From NCBI RefSeq assembly GCF_042648805.1, contig NZ_JBHRXZ010000029.1:62001-126000 (forward strand): a stretch of 64,000 nt of DNA. The letters run 5' to 3'. The notes beneath the pieces are model-generated. The model had not been told where the DNA came from, ran no database searches, and saw nothing but the letters and a program-made list of their open reading frames with translations. Numbering within the stretch: the stretch's first letter is position 1; every line of letters begins with the position of its first letter. Made by a program: the position numbers and the translations under genes. Of this stretch, positions 40,678-49,415 are shown in pieces. The DNA is from Azomonas tarimensis (GTDB lineage: Bacteria > Pseudomonadota > Gammaproteobacteria > Pseudomonadales > Pseudomonadaceae).

Positions 40678-41889
40678 TTGAGCGCTTTCGACTCCCAGCG
40701 CCGTGTCGTTTCGGGGATGCGGCCGAGCGGGCCGCTGCACCTCGGGCATTATCATGGCGTGCTGAGGCACTGGATCCGCCTGCAGCACGAGCACGAATGT
40801 TATTTCTGCATTGTCGACTGGCATGCGCTGACCACCCACTACGAGTCGAGCGGGAATATCGAGCAGCATGTCATGGACATGGCGGTCGACTGGCTGGCCG
40901 CCGGCGTGAGTCCGAGCTCGGCAACGCTGTTCGTGCAATCCCAGGTTCCCGAGCATGCCGAGATGCACCTGCTGCTCTCGATGATCTGCCCGCTCAACTG
41001 GCTCGAGCGAGTGCCCTCGTTTCGCGAGCAGCAGGAGCAGCAGACCCGCGACCTCAACACCTACGGCTTTCTCGGCTATCCGCTGCTGCAGGCAGCCGAC
41101 ATCCTGCTCTATCGTGCCGGCCTGGTACCCGTGGGGGCTGATCAGATGCTGCACGTCGAGTTCGCGCGGGACATCTCCAGGCGCTTCAATCACCTCTATG
41201 GCCGCGAGCCGGGCTTCGAGCAAAAGGCCGAAGCGGCCGTGCGCAAGCTCGGGCGCAAGACCGGCAAGCTCTACGTGAGCTTGCGCAAGGCCTATCAGGA
41301 GCAGGGCGACCTCGAAGCGCTGAGTACGGCGCAGGCGCTGGTCAAGGAGCAGCAGACCATCACCCTTGGTGACCAGGAGCGGCTCTATGGCTACCTGGAA
41401 GGCATCAGCAAGCTGTTGCTTCCCGAACCGCAGGCGTTGTTCAGCGACACGCCGAAGATCACCGGCCTGGACGGCTTGCGCATGGCCAATGCGGCGGGCA
41501 ACGCCATCCATTTGCGTGACTCTGCGCAGGTAATCGAGGAAAAGATCCGGCGCATGCCTACCGACCCGGCTCGCGTACGCCGCGAAGACCCGGGCGAGCC
41601 GACCCGTTGCCCGGTCTGGCAGATGCATCAGGTGCACAGCGAGGTAGCGGTGTTGGCCTGGGCTGAAGAAGGTTGCCGCAGTGCCGGTATCGGCTGTCTG
41701 GAGTGCAAGGCCCCGCTGATCGACGCGGTCCGGGCCGAGCTGGCGCCGATCCAGGAGCGTGCCGAGGATTACCAGCAGAGTCCCGATCTGGTGCGCAGCA
41801 TCCTCGCCGAAGGGGCCGACCATGCCCGCGACGAGGCGCGTGAGACGCTGCAGGAGGTCCGTCAGGCGATGGGCCTGCAATATCGCTGA
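40678..41889 (+). CDS. trpS: Tryptophanyl-tRNA synthetase, Fe-S type, with degenerate KMSKS motif
   Basis: A 403-residue class Ic synthetase-like protein. HIGH-type motif HLGH is at residues 21-24 (SGPLHLGHYHG) and the active-site segments FLGYPLLQAADILLYRAGLVPVG are present. Cys311, Cys333, Cys340 and Cys343 (C-x21-C-x6-C-x2-C) match the 4Fe-4S cluster pattern of Thermotoga-type TrpRS. The catalytic KMSKS loop, usually GLDGxKMSKSxGNTI, reads GLDGLRMANAAGNAI (residues 264-278), losing the second lysine. I start it at TTG 40678 with AAGGA 8 bases upstream, just before the conserved RVVSGMRPSG. P. aeruginosa has a different main TrpRS, so this may be a second copy with altered activity. Confidence 0.87.
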   Translation: MSAFDSQRRVVSGMRPSGPLHLGHYHGVLRHWIRLQHEHECYFCIVDWHALTTHYESSGNIEQHVMDMAVDWLAAGVSPSSATLFVQSQVPEHAEMHLLLSMICPLNWLERVPSFREQQEQQTRDLNTYGFLGYPLLQAADILLYRAGLVPVGADQMLHVEFARDISRRFNHLYGREPGFEQKAEAAVRKLGRKTGKLYVSLRKAYQEQGDLEALSTAQALVKEQQTITLGDQERLYGYLEGISKLLLPEPQALFSDTPKITGLDGLRMANAAGNAIHLRDSAQVIEEKIRRMPTDPARVRREDPGEPTRCPVWQMHQVHSEVAVLAWAEEGCRSAGIGCLECKAPLIDAVRAELAPIQERAEDYQQSPDLVRSILAEGADHARDEARETLQEVRQAMGLQYR

Positions 41890-41905
41890 GCGCAGCCGAG
41901 CCCTC

Positions 41906-42712
41906 ATGACATCGGAGCCCACCCTGGAAGCCGCAGCGCAATTACCGCTGGCACTGGTCTATGGCGAGGCGTTCAACGAGCTGCCGCAGGACCTGTACAT
42001 CCCGCCAGATGCGCTGGAGGTCTTTCTCGAAGCCTTCGAGGGGCCGCTGGACTTGCTGCTGTATCTGATTCGCAAGCAGAACATCGACATTCTCGACATT
42101 CCGGTGGCTGATATCACCCGCCAGTACATGGGGTACGTCGAGCTGATGAAAGCGGTACGCCTTGAGCTGGCAGCCGAGTATCTGGTCATGGCCGCGATGC
42201 TGGCGGAGATCAAGTCGCGCATGCTGCTGCCGCGCTCGACAGCGCTTGAAGAGGACGAGGGCGATCCCCGCGCGGAGCTGATTCGCCGGCTGCAGGAATA
42301 CGAGAGATTCAAGCAGGCTGCCGAGGACATTGATGCCTTGCCGCGGGTAGGCCGCGAACTGCAGGTGCCGAGACTGGAGGCGCCAGAGGCGAGAGCGCGG
42401 CGGCTGTTGCCGGTGGTGAGCCTGGAAGAGGTATTGCTATCGATGGCGGAGGTGCTCAGGCGCGCCGACATGTTCGAGCGCCATCAGATCAGCCGCGAGG
42501 CACTGTCAACTCGGGAACGCATGAGCGAAGTGCTGGAGCGTCTCAAGGGCGGCGAGTTCGTGGCCTTCGTGGAGCTGTTCCAGGCAGAGGAGGGGCGGCT
42601 CGGCGTGGTGGTCACCTTCATGGCGGTGCTCGAGCTGATCAAGGAGTCCCTGGTCGAGCTGGTGCAGAATGAGCCCTTTGCGCCGATTCACGTCCGAGCC
42701 CGAGTCGACTGA
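41906..42712 (+). CDS. scpA: Segregation and condensation protein A
   Basis: ScpA is the kleisin that joins the two SMC heads and, with ScpB, forms the condensin-like complex that compacts and segregates the chromosome. In most pseudomonads ScpAB coexists with MksB or MukB-type systems. The 268-residue protein has the N-terminal kleisin domain (VFLEAFEGPLDLLLYLIRKQNIDILDIPV), EYLVMAAMLAEIKSRMLLP, and a C-terminal winged helix (LVTFMAVLELIKE-like, as VVVTFMAVLELIKESLVEL). ATG 41906 is the first Met before homology. Its stop overlaps the start of scpB. Confidence 0.94.
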   Translation: MTSEPTLEAAAQLPLALVYGEAFNELPQDLYIPPDALEVFLEAFEGPLDLLLYLIRKQNIDILDIPVADITRQYMGYVELMKAVRLELAAEYLVMAAMLAEIKSRMLLPRSTALEEDEGDPRAELIRRLQEYERFKQAAEDIDALPRVGRELQVPRLEAPEARARRLLPVVSLEEVLLSMAEVLRRADMFERHQISREALSTRERMSEVLERLKGGEFVAFVELFQAEEGRLGVVVTFMAVLELIKESLVELVQNEPFAPIHVRARVD

Positions 42713-43443
42713 TGAACCTGACCGAACCCCGTGATCTCGCCGCGCTTCTGGAGGCCTTCCTGCTGGCCGCGGGCCGGCCGCTGCCGCTGGAGCGCATGGC
42801 CGAGTTGTTCGAGGATGCCGAACGACCGGAGCCGGCGCTGCTGCGCCAGGCGCTGGCGGTGCTGGAGCAGTCCTGCGAGGGGCGCGGCTTCGAGTTGCGC
42901 GAGGTGGCCAGTGGTTATCGCCTGCAGGTGCGCCGCGAATTCGCACCCTGGGTGGGTCGGCTATGGGAGGAGCGACCACAGCGCTATTCGCGGGCGTTGT
43001 TGGAAACCCTGGCGTTGATCGCTTACCGGCAGCCGATCACGCGCGGCGAGATCGAGGAGATTCGTGGCGTCGCGGTCAGCAGCCAGATCGTCAAGACCCT
43101 GCAGGAGCGCGAGTGGATTCGCGTCGTGGGCCATCGCGAGGTTCCGGGACGGCCGGCGATGTTCGCCACTACCCGTGGCTTCCTCGATCATTTCAACCTG
43201 AAAAGCCTCGATGAGTTACCGCCTCTGGCGGTGCTGCGCGAGCTGGAGATCGGCCCGGCCTCCCTGGAGGAGGACGTCTCGCCACAAGCGCCGGTCGCGC
43301 AGCCTGCCGCCGAGCCGGCGGAGCAGACCAGCTTTCGCAGTCTGCTGGCGGAACTCGATGGCATGGAGCGAGGACTCAAGACCGATTTCGCCGATCTGCC
43401 CGAGCCGACCGAGCTGCCACCGCCCCGGTCGTCCGAACCCTGA
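42712..43443 (+). CDS. scpB: Segregation and condensation protein B
   Basis: ScpB dimers bind the linker of the kleisin ScpA. The 243-residue protein has two winged-helix domains; the most conserved segment is RALLETLALIAYRQPITRGEIEEIRGV, followed by LQEREWIRVVGHREVPGRPAMFATT and FLDHFNLKSLDELPPL. A charged, proline-rich tail of about 45 residues extends beyond the core, common in pseudomonads. ATG 42712 overlaps the scpA stop. The rluB gene that often follows scpB is instead found at 49.4 kb, after the Entner-Doudoroff genes. Confidence 0.94.
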   Translation: MNLTEPRDLAALLEAFLLAAGRPLPLERMAELFEDAERPEPALLRQALAVLEQSCEGRGFELREVASGYRLQVRREFAPWVGRLWEERPQRYSRALLETLALIAYRQPITRGEIEEIRGVAVSSQIVKTLQEREWIRVVGHREVPGRPAMFATTRGFLDHFNLKSLDELPPLAVLRELEIGPASLEEDVSPQAPVAQPAAEPAEQTSFRSLLAELDGMERGLKTDFADLPEPTELPPPRSSEP

Positions 43444-43580
43444 CGGGCAATGGCCGAGCGTCAAGGCGGGGCTGAACTTCAGTGGCGCTTTTGCTCACCA
43501 AACTGCCAGAAAGGCTACTCTGGCCACCCGTTCTGATGCGCTAACCTAATCGATATCCGGTCTTTAGCAGGAGTGAACAC

Positions 43581-45410
43581 ATGCATCCGCGAATTCTCGA
43601 AGTCACCGAGCGACTGGTCGAGCGCAGCCAGAGCACCCGCGCGCGCTACCTGGAGCTGATGGCTTCGATGGCCAGCGACGGGCCTCATCGGGGCAAGCTG
43701 CAGTGCGCCAATTTCGCCCATGGCGTGGCTGGTTGCGGCGTCGAGGAGGACAAGCAGCGGCTGCGGCTGATGAACGAGGTCAACGTGGGCATCGTCTCCT
43801 CCTACAACGACATGCTTTCAGCTCACCAGCCCTACGAACACTTCCCCGAGATCCTCAAGGAGGCCCTGCGCGAGTTGGGCTCGGTAGGCCAGTTCGCGGG
43901 CGGCGTCCCGGCCATGTGCGACGGGGTTACCCAGGGCGAGCCTGGAATGGAAATGAGCCTGGCGAGCCGCGAGGTGATCGCCATGAGCACGGTCGTCGCG
44001 CTGTCGCACAACATGTTCGACGCGGCACTGTGTCTGGGTATCTGCGACAAGATCGTTCCCGGTCTGCTGATCGGGGCGCTGCGCTACGGCCATTTGCCGA
44101 CTGTATTCGTGCCGGGCGGGCCCATGCCCTCGGGCATCCCGAACAAGGAAAAGGCCGAGGTGCGCCAGCGCTACGCCGAAGGCAAGGCCAGCCGCGAGGA
44201 GTTGCTGGAGTCGGAGATGAAGTCGTATCACAGTCCGGGCACCTGCACCTTCTACGGCACGGCCAACACCAATCAAGTGGTGGTGGAGATGATGGGCCTG
44301 CAGCTGCCTGGATCGTCCTTCGTCAACCCCTACACGCCGCTGCGTGACGAGCTGACCAGGGAGGCGGCCCGGCAGGTCACGAGGCTGACCCGTCAGGCAG
44401 GCCAGTACGTTCCGCTCTCTCGGGTAATCGATGAGAAGACGATCGTCAATTCGGTGGTGGCGCTGTGTGCCACGGGCGGGTCGAGCAACCACACCCTGCA
44501 TATCCCGGCCTTTGCCCGCGCCGCCGGCATCCAGCTGACCTGGCAGGACATGGCGGACATCTCGGCGGTGGTGCCGACCCTGGCCAAGGTCTATCCCAAC
44601 GGGAATGCCGACGTGAACCACTTCCATGCCTGCGGCGGGGTGCCTTTCCTGGTTCGCACCTTGCTCGACGCCGGGCTCTTGCATGAGGACGTCTACACCG
44701 TGATGGGGCAGGGGCTGCGCCATTACCTGCGCGAACCTTATCTGGAGGATGGCCGCCTGGCCTGGCGTGACGCGCCGATGAACAGCCTTGACGAGGGTAT
44801 TCTGCGCCCGGTGGAGCGGCCTTTTTCGCCCGAAGGCGGCCTGCGGGTGATGCAAGGCAATCTCGGGCGCAGCGTGACCAAGATTTCCGCGGTCGTCGCG
44901 GACCAGCGGGTGGTCGAGGCGCCCGCTCGGGTTTTCCATGACCAGGCCGGACTGGCCGAGGCCTTCAAGGCCGGCGAACTGGAAACCGACTTCGTGGCGG
45001 TCGTCCGCTTCCAGGGGCCAAAGGCCAACGGGATGCCCGAACTGCACAAGCTGACGCCCTTTCTCGGTGTGCTGCAGGACCGAGGCTATCGCGTCGCGCT
45101 GGTCACCGACGGGCGGATGTCCGGTGCATCGGGCAAGGTGCTCGCCGCCATCCATGTCTCGCCGGAAGCGCTTGATGGCGGCGTCATCGCCAAGGTCCGC
45201 GACGGCGATGTGATCCGCGTCGACAGCGAGACTGGCGAGCTGACCGTGCGGGTCGCTGCCGACGAACTGGCGCGCCGCGAGCCGGCTTCCCCGCCGCCGG
45301 GGCAGGGCATCGGTTACGGTCGTGAGCTCTTCGCCTTCATGCGTCATTCGTTCAGCTCGGCTGAGCTTGGGGCCAGCGCCTTCACCGCAGCGCTGGATGA
45401 GTTGCAATGA
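43581..45410 (+). CDS. edd: 6-Phosphogluconate dehydratase
   Basis: Edd dehydrates 6-phosphogluconate to 2-keto-3-deoxy-6-phosphogluconate in the Entner-Doudoroff pathway. The 609-residue protein belongs to the IlvD/Edd family; cluster cysteines are seen in GVPAMCDGVTQGEPGM and CLGICDKIVPGLL, and the TGGSSNHTLHIPAFARAAG and DGRMSGASGKVLAA segments are diagnostic. Length is that of E. coli Edd. AGGAGTG precedes the ATG. The glk start overlaps its stop (ATGA). Confidence 0.97.
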   Translation: MHPRILEVTERLVERSQSTRARYLELMASMASDGPHRGKLQCANFAHGVAGCGVEEDKQRLRLMNEVNVGIVSSYNDMLSAHQPYEHFPEILKEALRELGSVGQFAGGVPAMCDGVTQGEPGMEMSLASREVIAMSTVVALSHNMFDAALCLGICDKIVPGLLIGALRYGHLPTVFVPGGPMPSGIPNKEKAEVRQRYAEGKASREELLESEMKSYHSPGTCTFYGTANTNQVVVEMMGLQLPGSSFVNPYTPLRDELTREAARQVTRLTRQAGQYVPLSRVIDEKTIVNSVVALCATGGSSNHTLHIPAFARAAGIQLTWQDMADISAVVPTLAKVYPNGNADVNHFHACGGVPFLVRTLLDAGLLHEDVYTVMGQGLRHYLREPYLEDGRLAWRDAPMNSLDEGILRPVERPFSPEGGLRVMQGNLGRSVTKISAVVADQRVVEAPARVFHDQAGLAEAFKAGELETDFVAVVRFQGPKANGMPELHKLTPFLGVLQDRGYRVALVTDGRMSGASGKVLAAIHVSPEALDGGVIAKVRDGDVIRVDSETGELTVRVAADELARREPASPPPGQGIGYGRELFAFMRHSFSSAELGASAFTAALDELQ

Positions 45411-46369
45411 CGCTGGCGCTGGTGGGGGATATCGGTGGCACCAATGCTCGCCTGGCGCTCTGGCGGGACAGCCAGTTGAGTGCGGTACGGGTGCTGCCGA
45501 CCGTGGACTATGCGACCCCGGCCGATGCCATTCGGACTTACCTGGCCGGCCTGAACCAGCCGGTCGAAGCGCTGGACTCGGTGTGCCTGGCGTGTGCCGG
45601 GCCGGTTCAGGATGACGAGTTTCGCTTCACCAACAACCACTGGCGGATCAGCCGCCGGGCATTCTCGGCAGAGCTGGGACTCAGGCACCTGCAACTGGTC
45701 AACGATTTCGCGGCGATGGCACTGGGCATGACCCGGCTGGATCTCGCGGACAGGGTAGTCGTGGCCCAGGGTGAGGCCGATCCGGATAGCCCCTGCCTGG
45801 TCATTGGTCCCGGTACCGGATTGGGCGTCGCCGGGCTGCTGCCGCTCAAGGGCGGCGGCTGGCGGGCCTTGCCAGGGGAGGGGGGGCATGTCTGCGTGCC
45901 GGTGGGCTCGGCCCGCGAAGCGGCGCTGTGGCAGTACCTCAGTCAGCAGGTTGACCATGTGGAGGCCGAGTCGGTACTCAGCGGTCGCGGACTACTGACG
46001 CTTTATCGCGCGTGCTGTTCGCTGGACGGCGTGGAGCCCGTGCTGCAGTCCCCTGCCGAGATCACCGGGGCGGCACTCGCCGGTGACGCCTACGCAGCCG
46101 GCGTGCTGGAGCAGTTCTGTGCCTGGCTCGGCCGCATCGTCGGCGACAACGTTCTCACGCTGGGCGCCCGCGGTGGTGTATACATCGTTGGAGGCGTGAT
46201 CCCTCGCTTCGTCGATTTTTTCCTGGCCAGCGGATTTCTCGACGCCTTCAGGGACAAGGGCAGGATGAGCCGCTTTCTGGAGGCCGTCCCGGTGTGGCTG
46301 GTCACCGCGGACTATCCCGGTCTGACCGGTGCGGGAGTGGCTCTGGAACAGCTGCTCGAGGACGGCTGA
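45407..46369 (+). CDS. glk: Glucokinase
   Basis: Glk phosphorylates glucose to glucose 6-phosphate with ATP. The 320-residue protein is of the E. coli Glk type, not ROK: phosphate-1 motif VGDIGGTNARLAL, catalytic Asp in LVNDFAAMALGM, GPGTGLGVAGL and the glutamate-rich GEGGHVCVPVGS segment, and GARGGVYIVGGVIPRF near the C-terminus. It is coupled to edd by four bases. In P. aeruginosa and P. putida the regulator-sensor pair gltR-gltS follows; here zwf does. Confidence 0.96.
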   Translation: MTLALVGDIGGTNARLALWRDSQLSAVRVLPTVDYATPADAIRTYLAGLNQPVEALDSVCLACAGPVQDDEFRFTNNHWRISRRAFSAELGLRHLQLVNDFAAMALGMTRLDLADRVVVAQGEADPDSPCLVIGPGTGLGVAGLLPLKGGGWRALPGEGGHVCVPVGSAREAALWQYLSQQVDHVEAESVLSGRGLLTLYRACCSLDGVEPVLQSPAEITGAALAGDAYAAGVLEQFCAWLGRIVGDNVLTLGARGGVYIVGGVIPRFVDFFLASGFLDAFRDKGRMSRFLEAVPVWLVTADYPGLTGAGVALEQLLEDG

Positions 46370-46502
46370 CCGGAACAGCCCTGGCAGGGGACAGTCGAAC
46401 GAGGTGCCCATCCCGAGCACGCCTGCCAGCGCCGAGCGGTTCGGTAATCTTTTCATTCCAGCCGGCATTGCTGGCCATGGCCAACAGCGACATGTGGAGA
46501 CT

Positions 46503-47972
46503 ATGCCCGCCATAATCGTAGAAGCCGTCACCTTTGCGCTGTTTGGCGCCACCGGTGACCTCTCGACCCGAAAGCTCTTTCCGGCCCTCTACCAGCTCGA
46601 TCGTGCCGGCTTGCTCAACGAACAGACGCGTGTCCTGGCGCTGGCCCGCGAAGCGGCGCCGCCCGAAGCGCAGCTGGCGCGTATCGAGCAGGCGGTGCGC
46701 GCCCGCATTGCAGCCGAAGAGGTCGACGAAAGCGTGATGCAGCGATTCATCGGCCGCCTGGACTACCTGGCCATGGATTTCCGTCGCGCCGAGGATTACG
46801 CATCCCTGGCCGAGCGGGTCGCCCCGGACCGGCCGCTCATCGCCTATTTCGCCACCCCCGCGGCGGTCTATGGCGCGATCTGTGAAAACCTGGCGGGCGC
46901 CGGTCTTGCCGAGCAGAGCCGTGTGGTACTGGAAAAACCCATCGGTCATGACCTCGCCTCGTCGAAGGTGGTGAACGAAGCCGTGGCACGTTTCTTCCCG
47001 GAAACCCGGGTCTACCGGATCGACCACTATCTGGGCAAGGAAACGGTTCAGAACCTCATCGCCCTGCGTTTTGCCAACAGCCTTTTCGAGACCCAGTGGG
47101 ACCACAACCATATCTCCCACGTGGAAATCACCGTGGCCGAGACCGTCGGTATCGAAGGCCGCTGGGGTTACTTCGACCAGGCCGGGCAATTGCGCGACAT
47201 GCTGCAGAATCACCTGCTGCAACTGCTCTGCCTGACTGCGATGGACCCGCCCAGTGACCTGGCCGCCGACAGCATCCGCGACGAGAAGGTCAAGGTGCTC
47301 AAGGCTCTGGCGCCCATCACCCGCGAGCAGATCAGTCAGCGCGTGGTGCGCGGCCAGTACGGATCGGGCTACAGCGGTGGCAAGCCGGTGCCCGGCTATC
47401 TCGAGGAAGAAAACGCCAATCCCGAGAGCAGTACGGAGACCTTCATTTCCCTTCGTGCAGACATCTGCAACTGGCGCTGGGCAGGAGTGCCCTTCTATCT
47501 GCGGACCGGCAAGCGCATGGCGCAGAAGCTGTCGCAAATCGTGATCCACTTCAAGGAGCCGCCCTTCTACATTTTCGCCCCCGAGCAACGCTCGCTGATC
47601 ACCAATCGGCTGATCATCCGCCTGCAACCGCAAGAAGGAATCTCGCTGCAGGTGATGACCAAGGAACAGGGCCTGGACAAGGGCATGCATTTGCGCAGCG
47701 GGCCCTTGCAGCTCAACTTTTCCGAAACCTACAAGAGTTCGCGGATCCCCGATGCCTACGAAAGGCTATTGCTGGAGGTCATGCAGGGCAACCAGAACCT
47801 GTTCGTGCGTAAGGACGAAATCGAATACGCCTGGCAATGGTGCGATCAGCTCATAGAGGGCTGGTCGCGTCTCGGCGATCGCCCCAAGATCTATCCTGCA
47901 GGGTCCTGGGGGCCGGTAGCCTCCATTGCCCTCATCACCCGTGACGGGAGGTCCTGGTATGGCGATCTCTGA
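46503..47972 (+). CDS. zwf: Glucose-6-phosphate 1-dehydrogenase
   Basis: Zwf oxidises glucose 6-phosphate to 6-phosphogluconolactone with NAD(P). The 489-residue protein has the dinucleotide motif FGATGDLSTRKLFPAL, the signature RIDHYLGKETVQNL with the substrate-binding His and Lys, and the WAGVPFYLRTGKRM segment. GTGGAGA precedes ATG 46503; the longer frame lacks similarity. It overlaps pgl by 14 bases. In most pseudomonads the repressor gene hexR is divergent from zwf; none is present here. Confidence 0.96.
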   Translation: MPAIIVEAVTFALFGATGDLSTRKLFPALYQLDRAGLLNEQTRVLALAREAAPPEAQLARIEQAVRARIAAEEVDESVMQRFIGRLDYLAMDFRRAEDYASLAERVAPDRPLIAYFATPAAVYGAICENLAGAGLAEQSRVVLEKPIGHDLASSKVVNEAVARFFPETRVYRIDHYLGKETVQNLIALRFANSLFETQWDHNHISHVEITVAETVGIEGRWGYFDQAGQLRDMLQNHLLQLLCLTAMDPPSDLAADSIRDEKVKVLKALAPITREQISQRVVRGQYGSGYSGGKPVPGYLEEENANPESSTETFISLRADICNWRWAGVPFYLRTGKRMAQKLSQIVIHFKEPPFYIFAPEQRSLITNRLIIRLQPQEGISLQVMTKEQGLDKGMHLRSGPLQLNFSETYKSSRIPDAYERLLLEVMQGNQNLFVRKDEIEYAWQWCDQLIEGWSRLGDRPKIYPAGSWGPVASIALITRDGRSWYGDL

Positions 47973-48672
47973 ACTCGAACTGCCCACGGGCGTCGTCGCG
48001 CACAGCCTGGCCGACGCCGAGCGTCTGGCCGAGGCGCTGGCGGACAGGGTTGCCGAGGCCTTGTCCTTTGCTGTGCAGACCGACGGTTCGGCAAGCCTGG
48101 CGGTGTCGGGCGGGCGTAGCCCCATTCCCTTCTTCGAGGCCCTGTCACGGCGGACGCTGGACTGGAGTCGGGTGCAGGTCTGCCTGGCCGACGAACGCTG
48201 GGTTCCGGTCGACGATCCGGCCAGTAACGAAGGGCTGGTACGTCGGCATTTGTTGCAGAACGAGGCCGCGACGGCGCAGATGGTCGGCCTCTACCAGCCG
48301 GCGGATGTGATCGAGGAGGCCGTTTCGCTGGCCTCGGATGCGCTGGCCAGCCTGCGCCGTCCCTTCGATGTGGTGATCCTGGGGATGGGCGAGGACGGCC
48401 ACACGGCCTCGCTGTTTCCCGGCAACCCGAACCTGGCAGAAGGGCTCGACAGTGAATGCCAGGTGCGCTGTCTGCCCATGCAGGCGCCAGTCGCGCCCGC
48501 TCAACGAATCACCCTGACCTATCCCATGCTGGCTGGAGCACGCGTGCAGTGCCTGGCTATCCAGGGGACCTCGAAGCTGGAGACACTCGAACGGGCCCTG
48601 CAGGCGACGCCGCTGCAGATGCCGATTCGCGCCTTCATGCATTCGCCGCTGGAAATCTACTGGTGCCCCTGA
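47959..48672 (+). CDS. pgl: 6-Phosphogluconolactonase
   Basis: Pgl hydrolyses 6-phosphogluconolactone to 6-phosphogluconate, between Zwf and Edd. The 237-residue protein is of the DevB/SOL type: VSGGRSPIPFFEAL, the ADERWVPVDDPASNEGL segment with catalytic Glu-Arg, and GMGEDGHTASLFPGN. ATG 47959 has GGGAGG a few bases upstream and lies inside the end of zwf, so the two are coupled. eda follows after 16 bases. Confidence 0.95.
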   Translation: MAISELELPTGVVAHSLADAERLAEALADRVAEALSFAVQTDGSASLAVSGGRSPIPFFEALSRRTLDWSRVQVCLADERWVPVDDPASNEGLVRRHLLQNEAATAQMVGLYQPADVIEEAVSLASDALASLRRPFDVVILGMGEDGHTASLFPGNPNLAEGLDSECQVRCLPMQAPVAPAQRITLTYPMLAGARVQCLAIQGTSKLETLERALQATPLQMPIRAFMHSPLEIYWCP

Positions 48673-48688
48673 GGCTGGAGACCGTCCC

Positions 48689-49339
48689 ATGAGTCTGGAC
48701 ATGGAACAGAAGAACGATCTGATCGACAGCCTGTGCGTACGGGCCCGCATCCTCCCGGTGATCACCATCGGCAGCGAGGAGCAGATTCTGCCGCTGGCCG
48801 ATGCGCTCGCCACTGGGGGCCTCAATACCCTGGAAATCACCTTGCGTTCGGCCCATGGGCTGAACGCGATCCGCCTGCTGCGCAGGGAGCGTCCCGAGTT
48901 GTGCGTGGGCGCCGGTACTGTGCTCAATCCGCAGATGCTCGATGAATGCGTGGCAGCCGGCGCGCAATTTCTGGTTTCACCCGGCGTGACGCCTGATCTG
49001 CTCAAGGCCGGGGTTTCCGCTCCCGTACCCTTGCTGCCCGGTACTGCCAGCGCGTCGGACATCATGCTCGGCTATGCCCTTGGCTACCGTCGCTTCAAGC
49101 TGTTTCCAGCGGAGATCGCCGGTGGCGTCGCGGCGATCAAGGCCTACGGCGGGCCGTTCCCGGGGGTGCGTTTCTGCCCCACCGGCGGGGTGAGTCCGGA
49201 CAACGCGAGCCAATACATCAGGCTGCCCAACGTCATGTGCGTGGGCGGCACCTGGATGATCGACGCCGACGCACTCCAACGGGGAGACTGGGCCGAGATC
49301 GAGCGTGCCTCTGCCAAGGCGTTGGCCGCATTGGGATAA
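48689..49339 (+). CDS. eda: KDPG aldolase
   Basis: Eda cleaves 2-keto-3-deoxy-6-phosphogluconate to pyruvate and glyceraldehyde 3-phosphate, the last step of the Entner-Doudoroff pathway. The 216-residue protein has the catalytic Glu in NTLEITLRSAHG, the Schiff-base Lys in YRRFKLFPAEIAGG and the phosphate loop CPTGGVSPDNASQYI. A start at ATG 48701 (MEQKND) is also possible. With edd, glk, zwf and pgl it completes the whole path within 5.8 kb. Confidence 0.95.
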   Translation: MSLDMEQKNDLIDSLCVRARILPVITIGSEEQILPLADALATGGLNTLEITLRSAHGLNAIRLLRRERPELCVGAGTVLNPQMLDECVAAGAQFLVSPGVTPDLLKAGVSAPVPLLPGTASASDIMLGYALGYRRFKLFPAEIAGGVAAIKAYGGPFPGVRFCPTGGVSPDNASQYIRLPNVMCVGGTWMIDADALQRGDWAEIERASAKALAALG

Positions 49340-49374
49340 CGGCGCGACTGCATGCAGCGTGGCCCGGATGCGCG

Positions 49375-49380
49375 TATGAT
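49375..49380 (+). promoter_or_regulatory. Candidate -10 element of the rluB promoter
   Basis: TATGAT followed by TCGCGCCCCTTAG, 35 bases before the rluB ATG. The -35 region is not convincing. Confidence 0.35.
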
Positions 49381-49415
49381 TCGCGCCCCTTAGATCGCAC
49401 ACCGGGAGGTGCCCG

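Noticed and set aside
43818..45407. 529-codon open frame opposite edd
   Set aside because: Antisense shadow of edd, composition dominated by complement of edd codons.
46370..46502. HexR operator between glk and zwf
   Set aside because: No TTGT-N7/8-ACAA palindrome is present in the 133 bases.
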